Of a stretch of DNA of 64,000 nt, positions 18,356-26,757 are shown piece after piece (positions within the stretch are counted from its first letter, which is position 1; every line of letters begins with the position of its first letter). A model generated the notes under the pieces. The model was not told where the DNA came from and made no database searches. It saw only the letters and a program-made list of their open reading frames with translations. A program made the position numbers and the translations under genes. Origin of the DNA: Aequitasia blattaphilus (GTDB lineage Bacteria > Bacillota > Clostridia > Lachnospirales > Lachnospiraceae); contig NZ_JAMXOD010000001.1 in NCBI RefSeq assembly GCF_024721305.1, positions 1 through 64,000 on the forward strand, given 5' to 3'.

Positions 18356-18361
18356 TATAAT
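18356..18361 (+). promoter_or_regulatory. -10 box for glgB
   Basis: A perfect TATAAT lies 29 bases before the glgB start codon. The -35 region falls in the T-run of the preceding terminator and is a poor match, so the promoter may need an activator. Confidence 0.35.
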
Positions 18362-18390
18362 TAATTCAAACATGCAAAGGGGATTATCAT

Positions 18391-20304
18391 ATGGAAAAAG
18401 ATTTTATTTATCAAGAAATTGGAGAATTAGATCACTATCTGTTTGGACAGGGAACACATTATGATATCTACAAAAAATTAGGTGCTCACATAGGAGAAAA
18501 AGACGGTAAAGCGGGAGTTTATTTTGGAGTTTGGGCTCCAAGAGCAAAAGAAGTTTTTGTTGTTGGTGAGTTCAATGGCTGGGATAGGAATCAAAATCCT
18601 ATGGAGAGACAAGAACCTCTGGGCATATATACGTGTTTTGTTCCAAATGCAGCGATTGGAATGCTCTATAAATATTGTATAAAAACGTATCAGGATGAAT
18701 ATATTTATAAGGCAGATCCTTTTGCAAATTATGCAGAGCTTCGTCCTGGGACGGCATCAAGAATAGTGGATATCAGTAACCTGAAATGGACCGATCAAAC
18801 ATGGATGGAAAAACGTGAAACATTTAAGTGTGAAGAGGCGCCAGTGTCCATTTATGAGGTACATATGGGGTCATGGAAAAAGCACCCTCATGAGAACTTA
18901 GAGGAGGATGGATTTTATTCTTATCGGGAATTTGCGAAAAGTGTTACCGAATATATCAAAGAGATGGGATACACACACATAGAGTTAATGGGAATATTAG
19001 AGCATCCCTTTGATGGCTCATGGGGATATCAGGTGACAGGATATTTTGCGCCTACCTCTCGATACGGCAGTCCAGAGGATTTCGCATGGATGATTGATTA
19101 TTTTCATAAGAATCAAATTGGTGTAATCCTGGATTGGGTTCCGGCTCACTTTCCAAAGGATGCTCATGGACTGGAAAATTTTGATGGAACTCCAACCTTT
19201 GAATATGCAGACTCAAGACTGGGAGAGCATCCAGACTGGGGCACAAAGATTTTTGATTATAGTAAAAACGAAGTGAGAAACTTTTTGATTGCTAATGCAA
19301 TGTTTTGGGTTGAAGAATTTCATATTGATGGATTAAGAGTGGACGCAGTAGCATCCATTTTATATCTGGATTATGGAAAGCAGGACGGCCAATGGGTTGC
19401 CAATAAATATGGTGGAAATGAAAATCTGGAAGCAATTGAATTTTTCCGTCACTTAAATTCTGTGGTGTTGGGAAGAAATAAAGGTGCTATGATGATTGCG
19501 GAAGAATCCACAGCCTGGCCCAAGGTAACCAAGCCTGTGGAAGAAGGTGGACTTGGCTTTTCTATGAAATGGAATATGGGATGGATGCATGACTTTTTGG
19601 AGTATATGAAGCTCGACCCATATTTTAGAAAAGGGCACCATAATCAAATGACTTTTGCGATGAGCTATGCTTACAGTGAAAATTATATTCTGGTGTTATC
19701 TCATGATGAGGTTGTACATCTAAAAGGATCTATGATTGAAAAGATGCCAGGTGTAGGTGCAGATAAATTTGCGAATCTAAAGGTAGGATACGCATTTATG
19801 ATGGGACACAATGGAAAGAAGCTTCTTTTTATGGGACAGGATTTTGGACAGTTTCGAGAATGGAGCGAGAAAAGAGAACTGGATTGGTATCTACTTGCTG
19901 AAGAAGAAAATAAGACACTTCAGACGTGGGTGAAGGATCTTTTAGGATTGTACAAGGATTATAAGGCTATGCATGAGCTGGATGACAGCTATGAAGGTTT
20001 TGAGTGGATTAATGCAGATGATGGGACAAGGAGTATTTTTAGTTTTATTCGAAAGAGTAAATCAAAGAAAAAGAATCTACTCTTTGTGTGCAATTTTACA
20101 CCGGTAGAACGTGAAGATTATAAGGTAGGTGTACCAAGTTTAAAGGAGTATCAATTGATTTTAAACAGTGACGCCAAGAAGTATGGCGGAACTGGAAAAA
20201 GAAGAGCGAAAACATATAAGGGGATTAAGGGAGAGTGTGATAACAGACCGTATCATATTTCCTATAGTCTGCCACCTTACGGTGTAGCTGTTTTTGAATT
20301 TTAA
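18391..20304 (+). CDS. glgB: 1,4-alpha-glucan branching enzyme
   Basis: Forms alpha-1,6 branches in glycogen by transferring a cut alpha-1,4 chain. The 637-residue GH13 protein has an N-terminal CBM48 domain (about 35-115, VYFGVWAPRAKEVFVVGEFNGW), then the catalytic barrel with the nucleophile D318 (GLRVDAVAS), acid/base E371 (MMIAEES) and the transition-state pair in LSHDEVVHLKGSM. The C-terminal beta domain is complete. The start is set by AAAGGGG before ATG 18391. It stands between two terminators with no other glycogen genes beside it, so it is a single-gene unit. Confidence 0.95.
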   Translation: MEKDFIYQEIGELDHYLFGQGTHYDIYKKLGAHIGEKDGKAGVYFGVWAPRAKEVFVVGEFNGWDRNQNPMERQEPLGIYTCFVPNAAIGMLYKYCIKTYQDEYIYKADPFANYAELRPGTASRIVDISNLKWTDQTWMEKRETFKCEEAPVSIYEVHMGSWKKHPHENLEEDGFYSYREFAKSVTEYIKEMGYTHIELMGILEHPFDGSWGYQVTGYFAPTSRYGSPEDFAWMIDYFHKNQIGVILDWVPAHFPKDAHGLENFDGTPTFEYADSRLGEHPDWGTKIFDYSKNEVRNFLIANAMFWVEEFHIDGLRVDAVASILYLDYGKQDGQWVANKYGGNENLEAIEFFRHLNSVVLGRNKGAMMIAEESTAWPKVTKPVEEGGLGFSMKWNMGWMHDFLEYMKLDPYFRKGHHNQMTFAMSYAYSENYILVLSHDEVVHLKGSMIEKMPGVGADKFANLKVGYAFMMGHNGKKLLFMGQDFGQFREWSEKRELDWYLLAEEENKTLQTWVKDLLGLYKDYKAMHELDDSYEGFEWINADDGTRSIFSFIRKSKSKKKNLLFVCNFTPVEREDYKVGVPSLKEYQLILNSDAKKYGGTGKRRAKTYKGIKGECDNRPYHISYSLPPYGVAVFEF

Positions 20305-20321
20305 ATGAAAAAAGTAAAAGA

Positions 20322-20365
20322 AGCCTCGCAATTCTATCAGCCTTTTGGATTGCGGAGCTTTTTTG
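20322..20365 (+). terminator. Terminator after glgB
   Basis: An imperfect hairpin, AGCCTCGCAATTC with GGATTGCGGAGCTT, is followed by a six-T run ending near 20364. The following bases to 20545 hold no recognisable gene. Confidence 0.65.
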
Positions 20366-20546
20366 TTATACGGGCCATTGGAAGATAGTGAAAAGACGAA
20401 TAGAGGAGTATTTTGTGGAATTCGTTACACTTAAATATTAACTGGGTACAATTTCCTTGAAAGGCAGATTCACATTTGGCATAATACATTATGGGGCTCG
20501 CAGTTTGCGCCTAAAAATAAAAACACCTCGCATTTATTTCAAAGTT

Positions 20547-20555
20547 TGTTATACT
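20547..20555 (+). promoter_or_regulatory. Extended -10 promoter before the integrase fragment
   Basis: TGTTATACT has the TGnTATACT form of an extended -10 element, 33 bases before the start of the integrase remnant. No good -35 box is present. Confidence 0.4.
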
Positions 20556-20587
20556 ACAAAGGATGTAATAAATTAAGGAGGTTAAAA

Positions 20588-20818
20588 ATGGAGGCGTGTA
20601 ATACAGGAATAGAAAATGAACAAACGGCTGTCCAGACATGGGATATGGAAGCGGCTCGTAAGAAGCTCTTTCTCTATTGTGAGAGACTAAGAGAGGAAGA
20701 GAAAAGCAAAGCGACTATTGAAAAATACAAACGAGATGTGAAAAAGTTTTTACTTTTTCTGGAAGGACAGTGCAGTAGTGTGGAAGAGATGAATAAAGCG
20801 ATCCACGGGAAATGGTGA
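20588..20818 (+). pseudogene. N-terminal SAM-like domain of a tyrosine recombinase, truncated
   Basis: A good ribosome site (AAGGAGG at 20575-20582) leads into a protein starting MEACNTGIENEQ. Its segment SKATIEKYKRDVKKFLLFLEG matches the core-binding (Phage_int_SAM) domain of XerC/D-type integrases. After about residue 72 the similarity stops and the frame ends at a TGA. The whole catalytic domain (R-H-R-Y) is absent. It is joined directly to an unrelated fragment, which points to a deletion. Confidence 0.7.
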
Positions 20819-21128
20819 GTTAAAAGGAATCTATATCAGGGCATATATTCCAGAAGTTGCTCAGTATATTTCCCACATGGATTCAAGAGAAGGTGCGTAC
20901 GGTGTGATTCAAGGAAGAGAGCACGTAACTTACTTTATTTCTAGCATGGCACCGGGAGAAGAAAGAGACTTAAGTATTAATTATCGCCTTCATACTTGCC
21001 GGAAGGCAGAAAGTACCATTACCCCGAAATGGTATTATGAGGTGACAGGAGGAGACCAAAGACCATCCACAAACGGTTTTCGAAATCCGGAAGAAGTCAT
21101 AACGATGCATGAAATTCAGGGACTTTAA
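20793..21128 (+). pseudogene. C-terminal fragment of an unidentified, probably extracellular protein
   Basis: An open frame without its own ribosome site encodes KGIYIRAYIPEVAQYISH, then REHVTYFISSMAPGEERDLS and WYYEVTGGDQRPST. The alternating beta pattern and the APGEERDLSI block look like the last immunoglobulin-like (DUF11-type) domain of a surface protein. It overlaps the integrase remnant in a different frame, and its upstream part is lost. It ends 29 bases before the next gene. Confidence 0.4.
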
Positions 21129-21157
21129 TCTCTAAAAAAGAGAAAGGGTGAAGAAGA

Positions 21158-21847
21158 ATGAATGTACTTCTTGTAATCACAATTGTTGTAGGAAGCTGTA
21201 TTTTCTATGGATTCTTTTTGAATCGGGGATATGTGGAGTGGGCCTGTGCAGCTCTGATACTTCCTATGGTGGTTTTGGGCGGGTATTTAGCCATTACCCT
21301 GACTATTAATGGAATGCCTCCTCTTATTATTGCTCTAATCGGAATGGGAATTGTCATCCTTCCTACCCAGATTTTCTATCGGGTACTAAGAAAGACGAAG
21401 AGATTGGTATCACCCTTTCCAATCCAAAAAGAGGCAGACAACAGAGAAGACTTGTGTCAAAAGGCAAGAAGCTTAGGACAAGAGATTGAGATGGAAGAGC
21501 GGAAGCCAAAGTTGAAACAGAAGCCTCAGCCTAAACCTCAGCCTAAACCTCAGCCTAAACCTCAACCCAAAACATCATCCGTTCCAAAACAAGTGAAGAA
21601 ACCAGTGGAGAGAACGATGCCAAAATCTGTGGACGATCCTCACAGTCAGGAGATGTTCCAGAAGGCAAAGCTCCTTTTTGAAAAGGAACAGTACCGTCTT
21701 TCCTATGAGTTGTTAAACTATTGCATGCAGAATATAACGGATTTTCGTACTTTGCAGGAGCTTGTAAGCTATAAGCGCCGTTGCATGGAAGCCCTTGAGA
21801 AACAAGAGAAAAAGCGAGAGTATGAGACTGGGAGAAAAAATTCATGA
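21158..21847 (+). CDS. Hypothetical membrane protein with a Pro-Gln-Pro-Lys repeat
   Basis: 229 residues. Three hydrophobic segments (about 3-20, 26-50 and 53-75) are followed by a cytoplasmic basic region with four PQPK units (about 123-138) and a helical C-terminal domain (about 160-220, SQEMFQKAKLLFEKEQYRLSYELL-like, resembling a single TPR hairpin). No family is recognised. An AAAGGGTG ribosome site precedes ATG 21158. The next gene overlaps its stop by 4 bases (ATGA), so the two are translationally coupled. Confidence 0.65.
   Translation: MNVLLVITIVVGSCIFYGFFLNRGYVEWACAALILPMVVLGGYLAITLTINGMPPLIIALIGMGIVILPTQIFYRVLRKTKRLVSPFPIQKEADNREDLCQKARSLGQEIEMEERKPKLKQKPQPKPQPKPQPKPQPKTSSVPKQVKKPVERTMPKSVDDPHSQEMFQKAKLLFEKEQYRLSYELLNYCMQNITDFRTLQELVSYKRRCMEALEKQEKKREYETGRKNS
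21524..21571 (+). repeat. Four tandem 12-bp repeats (CCTCAGCCTAAA)
   Basis: Three exact units and one with two changes encode (PQPK)4 inside the membrane protein gene. The repeat is in frame, so copy-number change would alter only the linker. Confidence 0.9.
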
Positions 21848-22071
21848 ACAAAAAAATGTTAACAGAAGAACCCTATTATGAAGTCAGCCAGATGTTAGCA
21901 TCTGAGATAAAAGGAGGAAAGAATCCTTATCCGTTCAGACGGTTTTTTTACGGTGTTTACGAACCGCAAATCAAAAAAGTAATTTATCGTGCTCACGACA
22001 TTGAAACGAAAGAGGAAATTTTCTTTTATGAAAAAGAATTTGCCGTTCAATGGTGTGAAAATGGAAAATAA
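21844..22071 (+). CDS. Small hypothetical protein
   Basis: 75 residues, soluble, with mixed charge and several aromatic residues (PYPFRRFFYGVYEPQIKKV). It overlaps the previous gene by ATGA and is clearly its partner, but no family is recognised. It ends 9 bases before the end of the convergent FtsZ-like gene, with no obvious terminator between them. Confidence 0.6.
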   Translation: MNKKMLTEEPYYEVSQMLASEIKGGKNPYPFRRFFYGVYEPQIKKVIYRAHDIETKEEIFFYEKEFAVQWCENGK

Positions 22072-22080
22072 AAAATATTC

Positions 22081-23769
22081 CTACAAACCCATCAGTCTTT
22101 GCCGTATGACATCAAAGCTGAATTCACCTGCGTTAAGTGCCCTGGCGTTATCCGGCTCATTCACGATTTCCATTATAAGGTTGAGTTCCTCTTGTAACGC
22201 ACTATTAGAAAGATTAAACACATCCTTGGTTAATGGATTGGCTTCGGAAATAATTCCAGCTACTTCTCGCACGTTATTATATATCCGCTCACTGTACAGA
22301 GGCCTAGTCCTCTGGTCAGTGAGTTTTTCGCATATCACTTTAAAAAGATAGTCATTGGAAAACGAGATTACACCGTCACACACTTCAACCAGCCGCTCAA
22401 TACCTGCTTCGGCTTTTGCTATACGTTCTTCTCCTTCAAAATCGAAAGGCGTAATTGCCATAGATATCACTAAGCAACCCATTTCTTTGGCAATCGTAGC
22501 AATTTGGGGCGCAATGCTTGTAGCAGTAGTCCCGCCAACACCAGCCACAAGGATAAGCAGATTAGCATTACGCAAGGCCGCTAAAATACTCTCCATATTC
22601 TGATTTACAGCAAACATGCCTAGGTCTATATCAGATGACTGCTCATAGAACCCCTCTAATTTCAACAAAACTTTATTGGTGCAGAGATTTTCTTTAAGTA
22701 TAAGTTCGTCGGTATCCATGACGATAAAATCTATTCCTTTGTATATGCCAGTGTTCTGACAATTTGTCGATAGATCATATACAATGTTTGTACCGGCGCC
22801 GCCAACGCCGATGATCTTTGTTTTCTGGATCATTGGATTCAAATTTTCGTTTTCATCCCAAAATCCATCTAAGTTAATCCACATAGCGGGTCGAATATTT
22901 GGTACACCAAACCACATCCAAGGCATAGTATCCTCCAACGCCTTTTCACCATGACCATTGATGGCACCGTCCTCATCAACGTGACATGGTCCATAAAGGC
23001 CTGTCGTGCGAAGCCACCATTCATCCGAACTGCGACGATCCAAATCATTTTTAAAATACTTTTGAGCCTCATCAGCAGAGAGTAAGAATACTTTATCGCA
23101 AGTATCATTACCCTCGTTTGTGCCTAACCAATCATTTATGTTTTTATTAGTGACTTCCAACACTCTAGAACGAACAGCCGCCGGAAGGATACGATAAAAG
23201 TCATCATTAAGCCACGCCCGGAGGCTACAGTTTTCCCAGGTTTCGTGATACGTTCCATTGTCATCATATCTGTGATAATGCATAAACACGATGTTATTGG
23301 TGGTTACGGCAAGTACACGATTTTGAGTTTCATCAAAGTCTAAAATCCGCCAGTTCCATTCACCATTGACGGCATCTTGTATGGCTTTTAAAGACAGTAG
23401 ATTCAGTTCATATTCATTCAGCAAATCATTTATTCTGCGTTTGGAAGTGTTCATATGGATAAAAATCGTCTTTAGATGGTCAATTGCTTCCCACAGTTCT
23501 GCAATGCTTCGTCCTCTAGGCTCATGATCAGGATTATATATTTCCATCATGCTGGGTTTTAGGTAGTCAGGTGCTTCTTTATCAAACAGAGTTAAGTTCA
23601 AACTTCGAATTGCATCAGTAAGATCCACAATACGAAGATCAAGTTGACCAATCTGACGCTTCAAAGTCTGGGCTATATCATTGGGGGGGTTATCATCCAG
23701 AAACTCCTTGACCGTTTTCATGACAATGCCTTGCCATGATTCTGAGATATGTAGACTTAAGTCATCCAT
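22081..23769 (-). CDS. DUF6273 - FtsZ/tubulin-like GTPase fusion protein
   Basis: 562 residues in three parts. Residues 1-135 are helical, probably coiled coil. About 138-300 is a DUF6273 domain (WNWRILDFDE, CSLRAWLNDDFY, DKVFLLSADEAQKYF, WWLRTTG, IRPAMWINL). About 316-562 is an FtsZ/tubulin-like domain: KIIGVGGAGTNIV (318-330), DFIVMDTDE (347-355), a degenerate tubulin signature AGVGGTTATSIAP (409-421), PFDFEGEERIAKAEAGIERL (441-460) and SNDYLFKV (471-478). It ends just after a T7-loop-like AGEFSFDVI (547-555), so the second FtsZ domain is missing. AGGAGG overlapping the upstream stop sets ATG 23769. It is the last gene of a three-gene operon. No role in ordinary division is implied; its function is unknown. 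Confidence 0.7.
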   Translation of the reverse strand: MDDLSLHISESWQGIVMKTVKEFLDDNPPNDIAQTLKRQIGQLDLRIVDLTDAIRSLNLTLFDKEAPDYLKPSMMEIYNPDHEPRGRSIAELWEAIDHLKTIFIHMNTSKRRINDLLNEYELNLLSLKAIQDAVNGEWNWRILDFDETQNRVLAVTTNNIVFMHYHRYDDNGTYHETWENCSLRAWLNDDFYRILPAAVRSRVLEVTNKNINDWLGTNEGNDTCDKVFLLSADEAQKYFKNDLDRRSSDEWWLRTTGLYGPCHVDEDGAINGHGEKALEDTMPWMWFGVPNIRPAMWINLDGFWDENENLNPMIQKTKIIGVGGAGTNIVYDLSTNCQNTGIYKGIDFIVMDTDELILKENLCTNKVLLKLEGFYEQSSDIDLGMFAVNQNMESILAALRNANLLILVAGVGGTTATSIAPQIATIAKEMGCLVISMAITPFDFEGEERIAKAEAGIERLVEVCDGVISFSNDYLFKVICEKLTDQRTRPLYSERIYNNVREVAGIISEANPLTKDVFNLSNSALQEELNLIMEIVNEPDNARALNAGEFSFDVIRQRLMGL

Positions 23770-23781
23770 AGCATGACCTCC

Positions 23782-24951
23782 TTATACGTTTATATGATGA
23801 TTATCTGCCGCCAGAATAGTTATATTTTGTTGCATCTGCTCCCAATCGCGTGAGCAGGCACCAACTTTCGAGGCAGGAACACTTAGTAAAAATGCGCGAA
23901 GCCGAGGCAGGGACTTGCGTATACATCTTCCAGCAACAACCAAAACAGGAGGCGTTTCAAGAAACTTGGTCCAGCTCAAATGGTTGTACTCCTGGGTGGC
24001 GACAATTATTTGCTTCTCTTGCTCGAACACGTTGCTCCACGCGGATATTGCCATCCGAATGAAAGTCTCATCACCATCTTTCAAAAAATCCTGCATGTCT
24101 GACCCTGTGCTAAAACAAGAGTAAAGCACCAACGCATCTCTGAAGTGGGCGCATTCCTCCTCGCTGAAATCCTCATAAAGCCTGTAGCGCCAGATTGCTT
24201 TGACGACGTTGTAGAGGGTGGAAGCAAACTCAGCTTGGCCGTATAAATCATTCCCCCAAAGATCATGTCTTATGGCTGTAAGCCCATTTATGCAGTTAAA
24301 TCGGATTACGGGTAGGCTGAGCTTGAAGGATGTCCCGCACTCCTTGCTGTAAAATGGAAGTCGGGGATTGTCATTTTCGGATTCGAGCATATAGTGGCAA
24401 AACAGCGAGGCGATGGATGCGTCTGCTGGTGTGCTTCTTAACTGAAAGCAGTGGGCAAAAACAAGATTCCATTGATTAATGTGTTTCGGGTCTTTGAAGT
24501 GCTTATTCAAATGATTTGCCAGAAAGTTCAGATGCTGTGCACCTTTCAGCCTTTCAACAAGCATCCAGTCTCCACGTTTCTCATCAAAGCTTCCGTATCT
24601 TCGCTTGTGTTCACGGGAAACATAATGGGCAATTTCGCTTAGATAAGTGGAAAACGATGATGTAAAGCGACACATCTCTCCGTCCTGTTGAAAAGAAGCA
24701 GACCATGCACACAGTGCGGTGTCCATTAACTCGCAAATAGCATCGTTTTCCGCAAAATTCTCCAGCTGTACAAACTTGGCGAATAATATCCGTTTGCTGT
24801 CTAGACCGTTTTTTGTAATATATTTGCGAATTTCATCTGGTGAATCAGGTCGTTGCACGAAGGCGTAAGCGTATTGCGCAACGCTTATATCGGTAAAAAA
24901 ACGTTCTACGATTTCTTGTGTGGACAGCTGATTGATATTTAAAGTGTTCAT
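23782..24951 (-). CDS. Unknown 389-residue protein between XRE and FtsZ-like genes
   Basis: A soluble, mostly helical protein with no signal peptide or membrane segment and no family I recognise. It is Cys- and His-rich in places (REHKRRYGS, FAHCFQLRS, FCHYMLESE). Its start overlaps the XRE gene by 4 bases (ATGA), and its stop lies within the ribosome site of the FtsZ-like gene, so the three are co-translated. The base composition is high for this window (33 G+C of 60 at 24181-24240, against 20 of 60 at 21841-21900), which suggests recent transfer. Confidence 0.6.
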   Translation of the reverse strand: MNTLNINQLSTQEIVERFFTDISVAQYAYAFVQRPDSPDEIRKYITKNGLDSKRILFAKFVQLENFAENDAICELMDTALCAWSASFQQDGEMCRFTSSFSTYLSEIAHYVSREHKRRYGSFDEKRGDWMLVERLKGAQHLNFLANHLNKHFKDPKHINQWNLVFAHCFQLRSTPADASIASLFCHYMLESENDNPRLPFYSKECGTSFKLSLPVIRFNCINGLTAIRHDLWGNDLYGQAEFASTLYNVVKAIWRYRLYEDFSEEECAHFRDALVLYSCFSTGSDMQDFLKDGDETFIRMAISAWSNVFEQEKQIIVATQEYNHLSWTKFLETPPVLVVAGRCIRKSLPRLRAFLLSVPASKVGACSRDWEQMQQNITILAADNHHINV

Positions 24952-25229
24952 TTTGTATTCTCCTCCTCACCAATTGATTTTTTAACTAACATATCAACAG
25001 AATATCCTGCAAAAAAATCACTATAATCGCATTTGAAGATATCAGTCAGTGCTAATAATTCGGTAAAATTGACATTATATCGACCCAATTCGATTTGTGA
25101 ATATTGGCTTCTAGTCATGTTTATTCCATACAATTGAAATTTAATTACAACGTCTTCCTGTGTTAGATTATTCTTGTATCTAAGTTTTTTAAAGTTTTCC
25201 CCAAAATTTAAATCTTGCTTAACTTTCAA
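24948..25229 (-). CDS. XRE-family helix-turn-helix regulator
   Basis: 93 residues, almost entirely one Cro/CI-type HTH. NFKKLRYKNNLTQEDVV is the first helix pair, NMTRSQYSQIELGRYNV the recognition and following helix, and TDIFKCDYSDFFAG the last helix. Start TTG 25229 is supported by AGGAGGA within 6 bases; the next ATG is inside the HTH. It is the first gene of the operon with the unknown protein and FtsZ-like fusion, and probably represses that operon. The AT-rich region upstream (25241-25330) must contain its promoter, which I could not place with confidence. Confidence 0.85.
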   Translation of the reverse strand: MKVKQDLNFGENFKKLRYKNNLTQEDVVIKFQLYGINMTRSQYSQIELGRYNVNFTELLALTDIFKCDYSDFFAGYSVDMLVKKSIGEEENTK

Positions 25230-25437
25230 TTCTTCCTCCTTATTGAAAACATATTAGTTATTATAAACTCTTGATATTCACTTTTGTGCTATGTATTCAT
25301 TTCACAAACAAATTGTTAATATTAATTTACTACTATTATTCAAAAATATCAAAAGACGAATCGGCAATTGAACATGAGTGAGGAAGACGGATTACGAGAT
25401 AACTTTAACTTTGAGAGTATTAAAATGTATTAGTAGA

Positions 25438-25475
25438 GAAAAACTCCCCAGTGTATCAATACCTAGGGAGTTTTC
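25438..25475 (-). terminator. Terminator of the codB-codA unit
   Basis: GAAAAACTCCC (25438-25448) and GGGAGTTTTC (25466-25475) form a hairpin. Read on the minus strand it ends in GGGAGTTTTTCTC, 13 bases after the codA stop. Confidence 0.75.
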
Positions 25476-25487
25476 ATTTATCATATC

Positions 25488-26723
25488 TTATATATACAAT
25501 TGTTTAACAGCCGGGATTGTTTCGGAAATCAATCGACCAGTGCGGTATGATGCAAGGACAGCACCCTTTTGGTTCAGAGTCTGATAGAAGTCTGAGCCAT
25601 CTAAGACAATCAGATTAGCTGGTCTTCCCACAGCAATGCCATAATTTTCGCCTAAGTGCAAAGTCTTTGCAGCATTGGTGGTCACAAGCTTGTAGCTATC
25701 AAGGATTTCTTGATACCCCATCATTTGGCATACGTGTAGTCCCATAAAAACCACATCCATCATATTGCCGGTTCCGAGAGGATACCAAGGATCAAAGATA
25801 TCATCATGTCCCATTGAAACATTACAGTTGTTCGCTAATAATTCCTTGACGCGGGTTACACCACGGCGTCTTGGATAGGTATCCGTGCGTCCCTGTAGAT
25901 GTGTATTTACCAGTGGGTTACATACAAAGTTAATTTCACTCATGGTGAGCAAACGAAATAACTTCAGTGTATAAGCGTTATTATAGGAATGCATTGCAGT
26001 GGTATGACTTGCAGTGACCCTATCTTTCATTCCAGACTCTAATGCTCGAGTCGCTAAGGTTTCCAGGCCGCGAGAGGCTTCGTCATCAATTTCATCACAA
26101 TGAACATCAACAAGAACATCATATTTTTCAGCAAGTTTCATTGCCATATTTAAAGATTCTACACTGTATTCCCGGGTAAACTCATAATGAGGAATTGCAC
26201 CCACGGCATCAGCTCCCATACGAAGAGATTCTTCAAGGAGTTTGGCGCCATTGGGATAGGAAAGAATACCTTCCTGAGGAAACGCTACAATTTGTATGGT
26301 GACATGATCTTTAAATTCTTCCCGAAGCTCAATGAGGGCTTCCATTGCGGTTAACTTGGGGTCGGTGGTGTCAACATGAGTGCGGACAAATTGTACACCG
26401 TTTGCAACCTGCATCTTAATAGCACGGCGAACACGTTCTTTTACATCTTCTTTGGTCAGAGATTCCTTGCGCTTGGACCAACATTCGATTCCTTCAAAAA
26501 GTGTACCGCTTTCATTCCAACAAGGTTGCCCAGCAGTTAAGCAAGTATCCAGATGGACGTGAGATTCGATAAAAGGAGGAAGGGCTAATTTACCGAAATA
26601 ATCCTTTACCTCCTCCCCGTCTTTTGCTGTTAGACTGGGAGCAATTTCCTTGAAAAGTCCATCTTCGATTCGAACATCACTTGTTTCTTTATTATTTTCA
26701 ATATGCAATCCTTTTAGTAACAT
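25488..26723 (-). CDS. codA: Cytosine deaminase
   Basis: Hydrolyses cytosine to uracil and ammonia in pyrimidine salvage. The 411-residue amidohydrolase-fold protein has the metal ligands in order: HVHLDT near residue 58, DVHCDE (His about 208, the usual catalytic Glu two residues later), SHTTAMHS and MGHDDI (the Asp ligand). Substrate-loop features such as TNAAKTLHLG are also those of CodA. Its AGGAG ribosome site lies before ATG 26723. It is 34 bases downstream of codB on the same strand, giving an uptake-plus-deamination unit. The order permease then deaminase is the usual one. Confidence 0.9.
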   Translation of the reverse strand: MLLKGLHIENNKETSDVRIEDGLFKEIAPSLTAKDGEEVKDYFGKLALPPFIESHVHLDTCLTAGQPCWNESGTLFEGIECWSKRKESLTKEDVKERVRRAIKMQVANGVQFVRTHVDTTDPKLTAMEALIELREEFKDHVTIQIVAFPQEGILSYPNGAKLLEESLRMGADAVGAIPHYEFTREYSVESLNMAMKLAEKYDVLVDVHCDEIDDEASRGLETLATRALESGMKDRVTASHTTAMHSYNNAYTLKLFRLLTMSEINFVCNPLVNTHLQGRTDTYPRRRGVTRVKELLANNCNVSMGHDDIFDPWYPLGTGNMMDVVFMGLHVCQMMGYQEILDSYKLVTTNAAKTLHLGENYGIAVGRPANLIVLDGSDFYQTLNQKGAVLASYRTGRLISETIPAVKQLYI

Positions 26724-26757
26724 ATTAACTCCTATCTGTCTGCTATTAGCAGGCGTA

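Noticed and set aside
20366-20545. Possible small RNA or IS remnant after glgB
   Set aside because: No inverted ends, stable fold or coding similarity could be recognised by eye.
21524-21571. CRISPR-like short repeat array
   Set aside because: Units are directly adjacent 12-mers without spacers and are an in-frame protein repeat.
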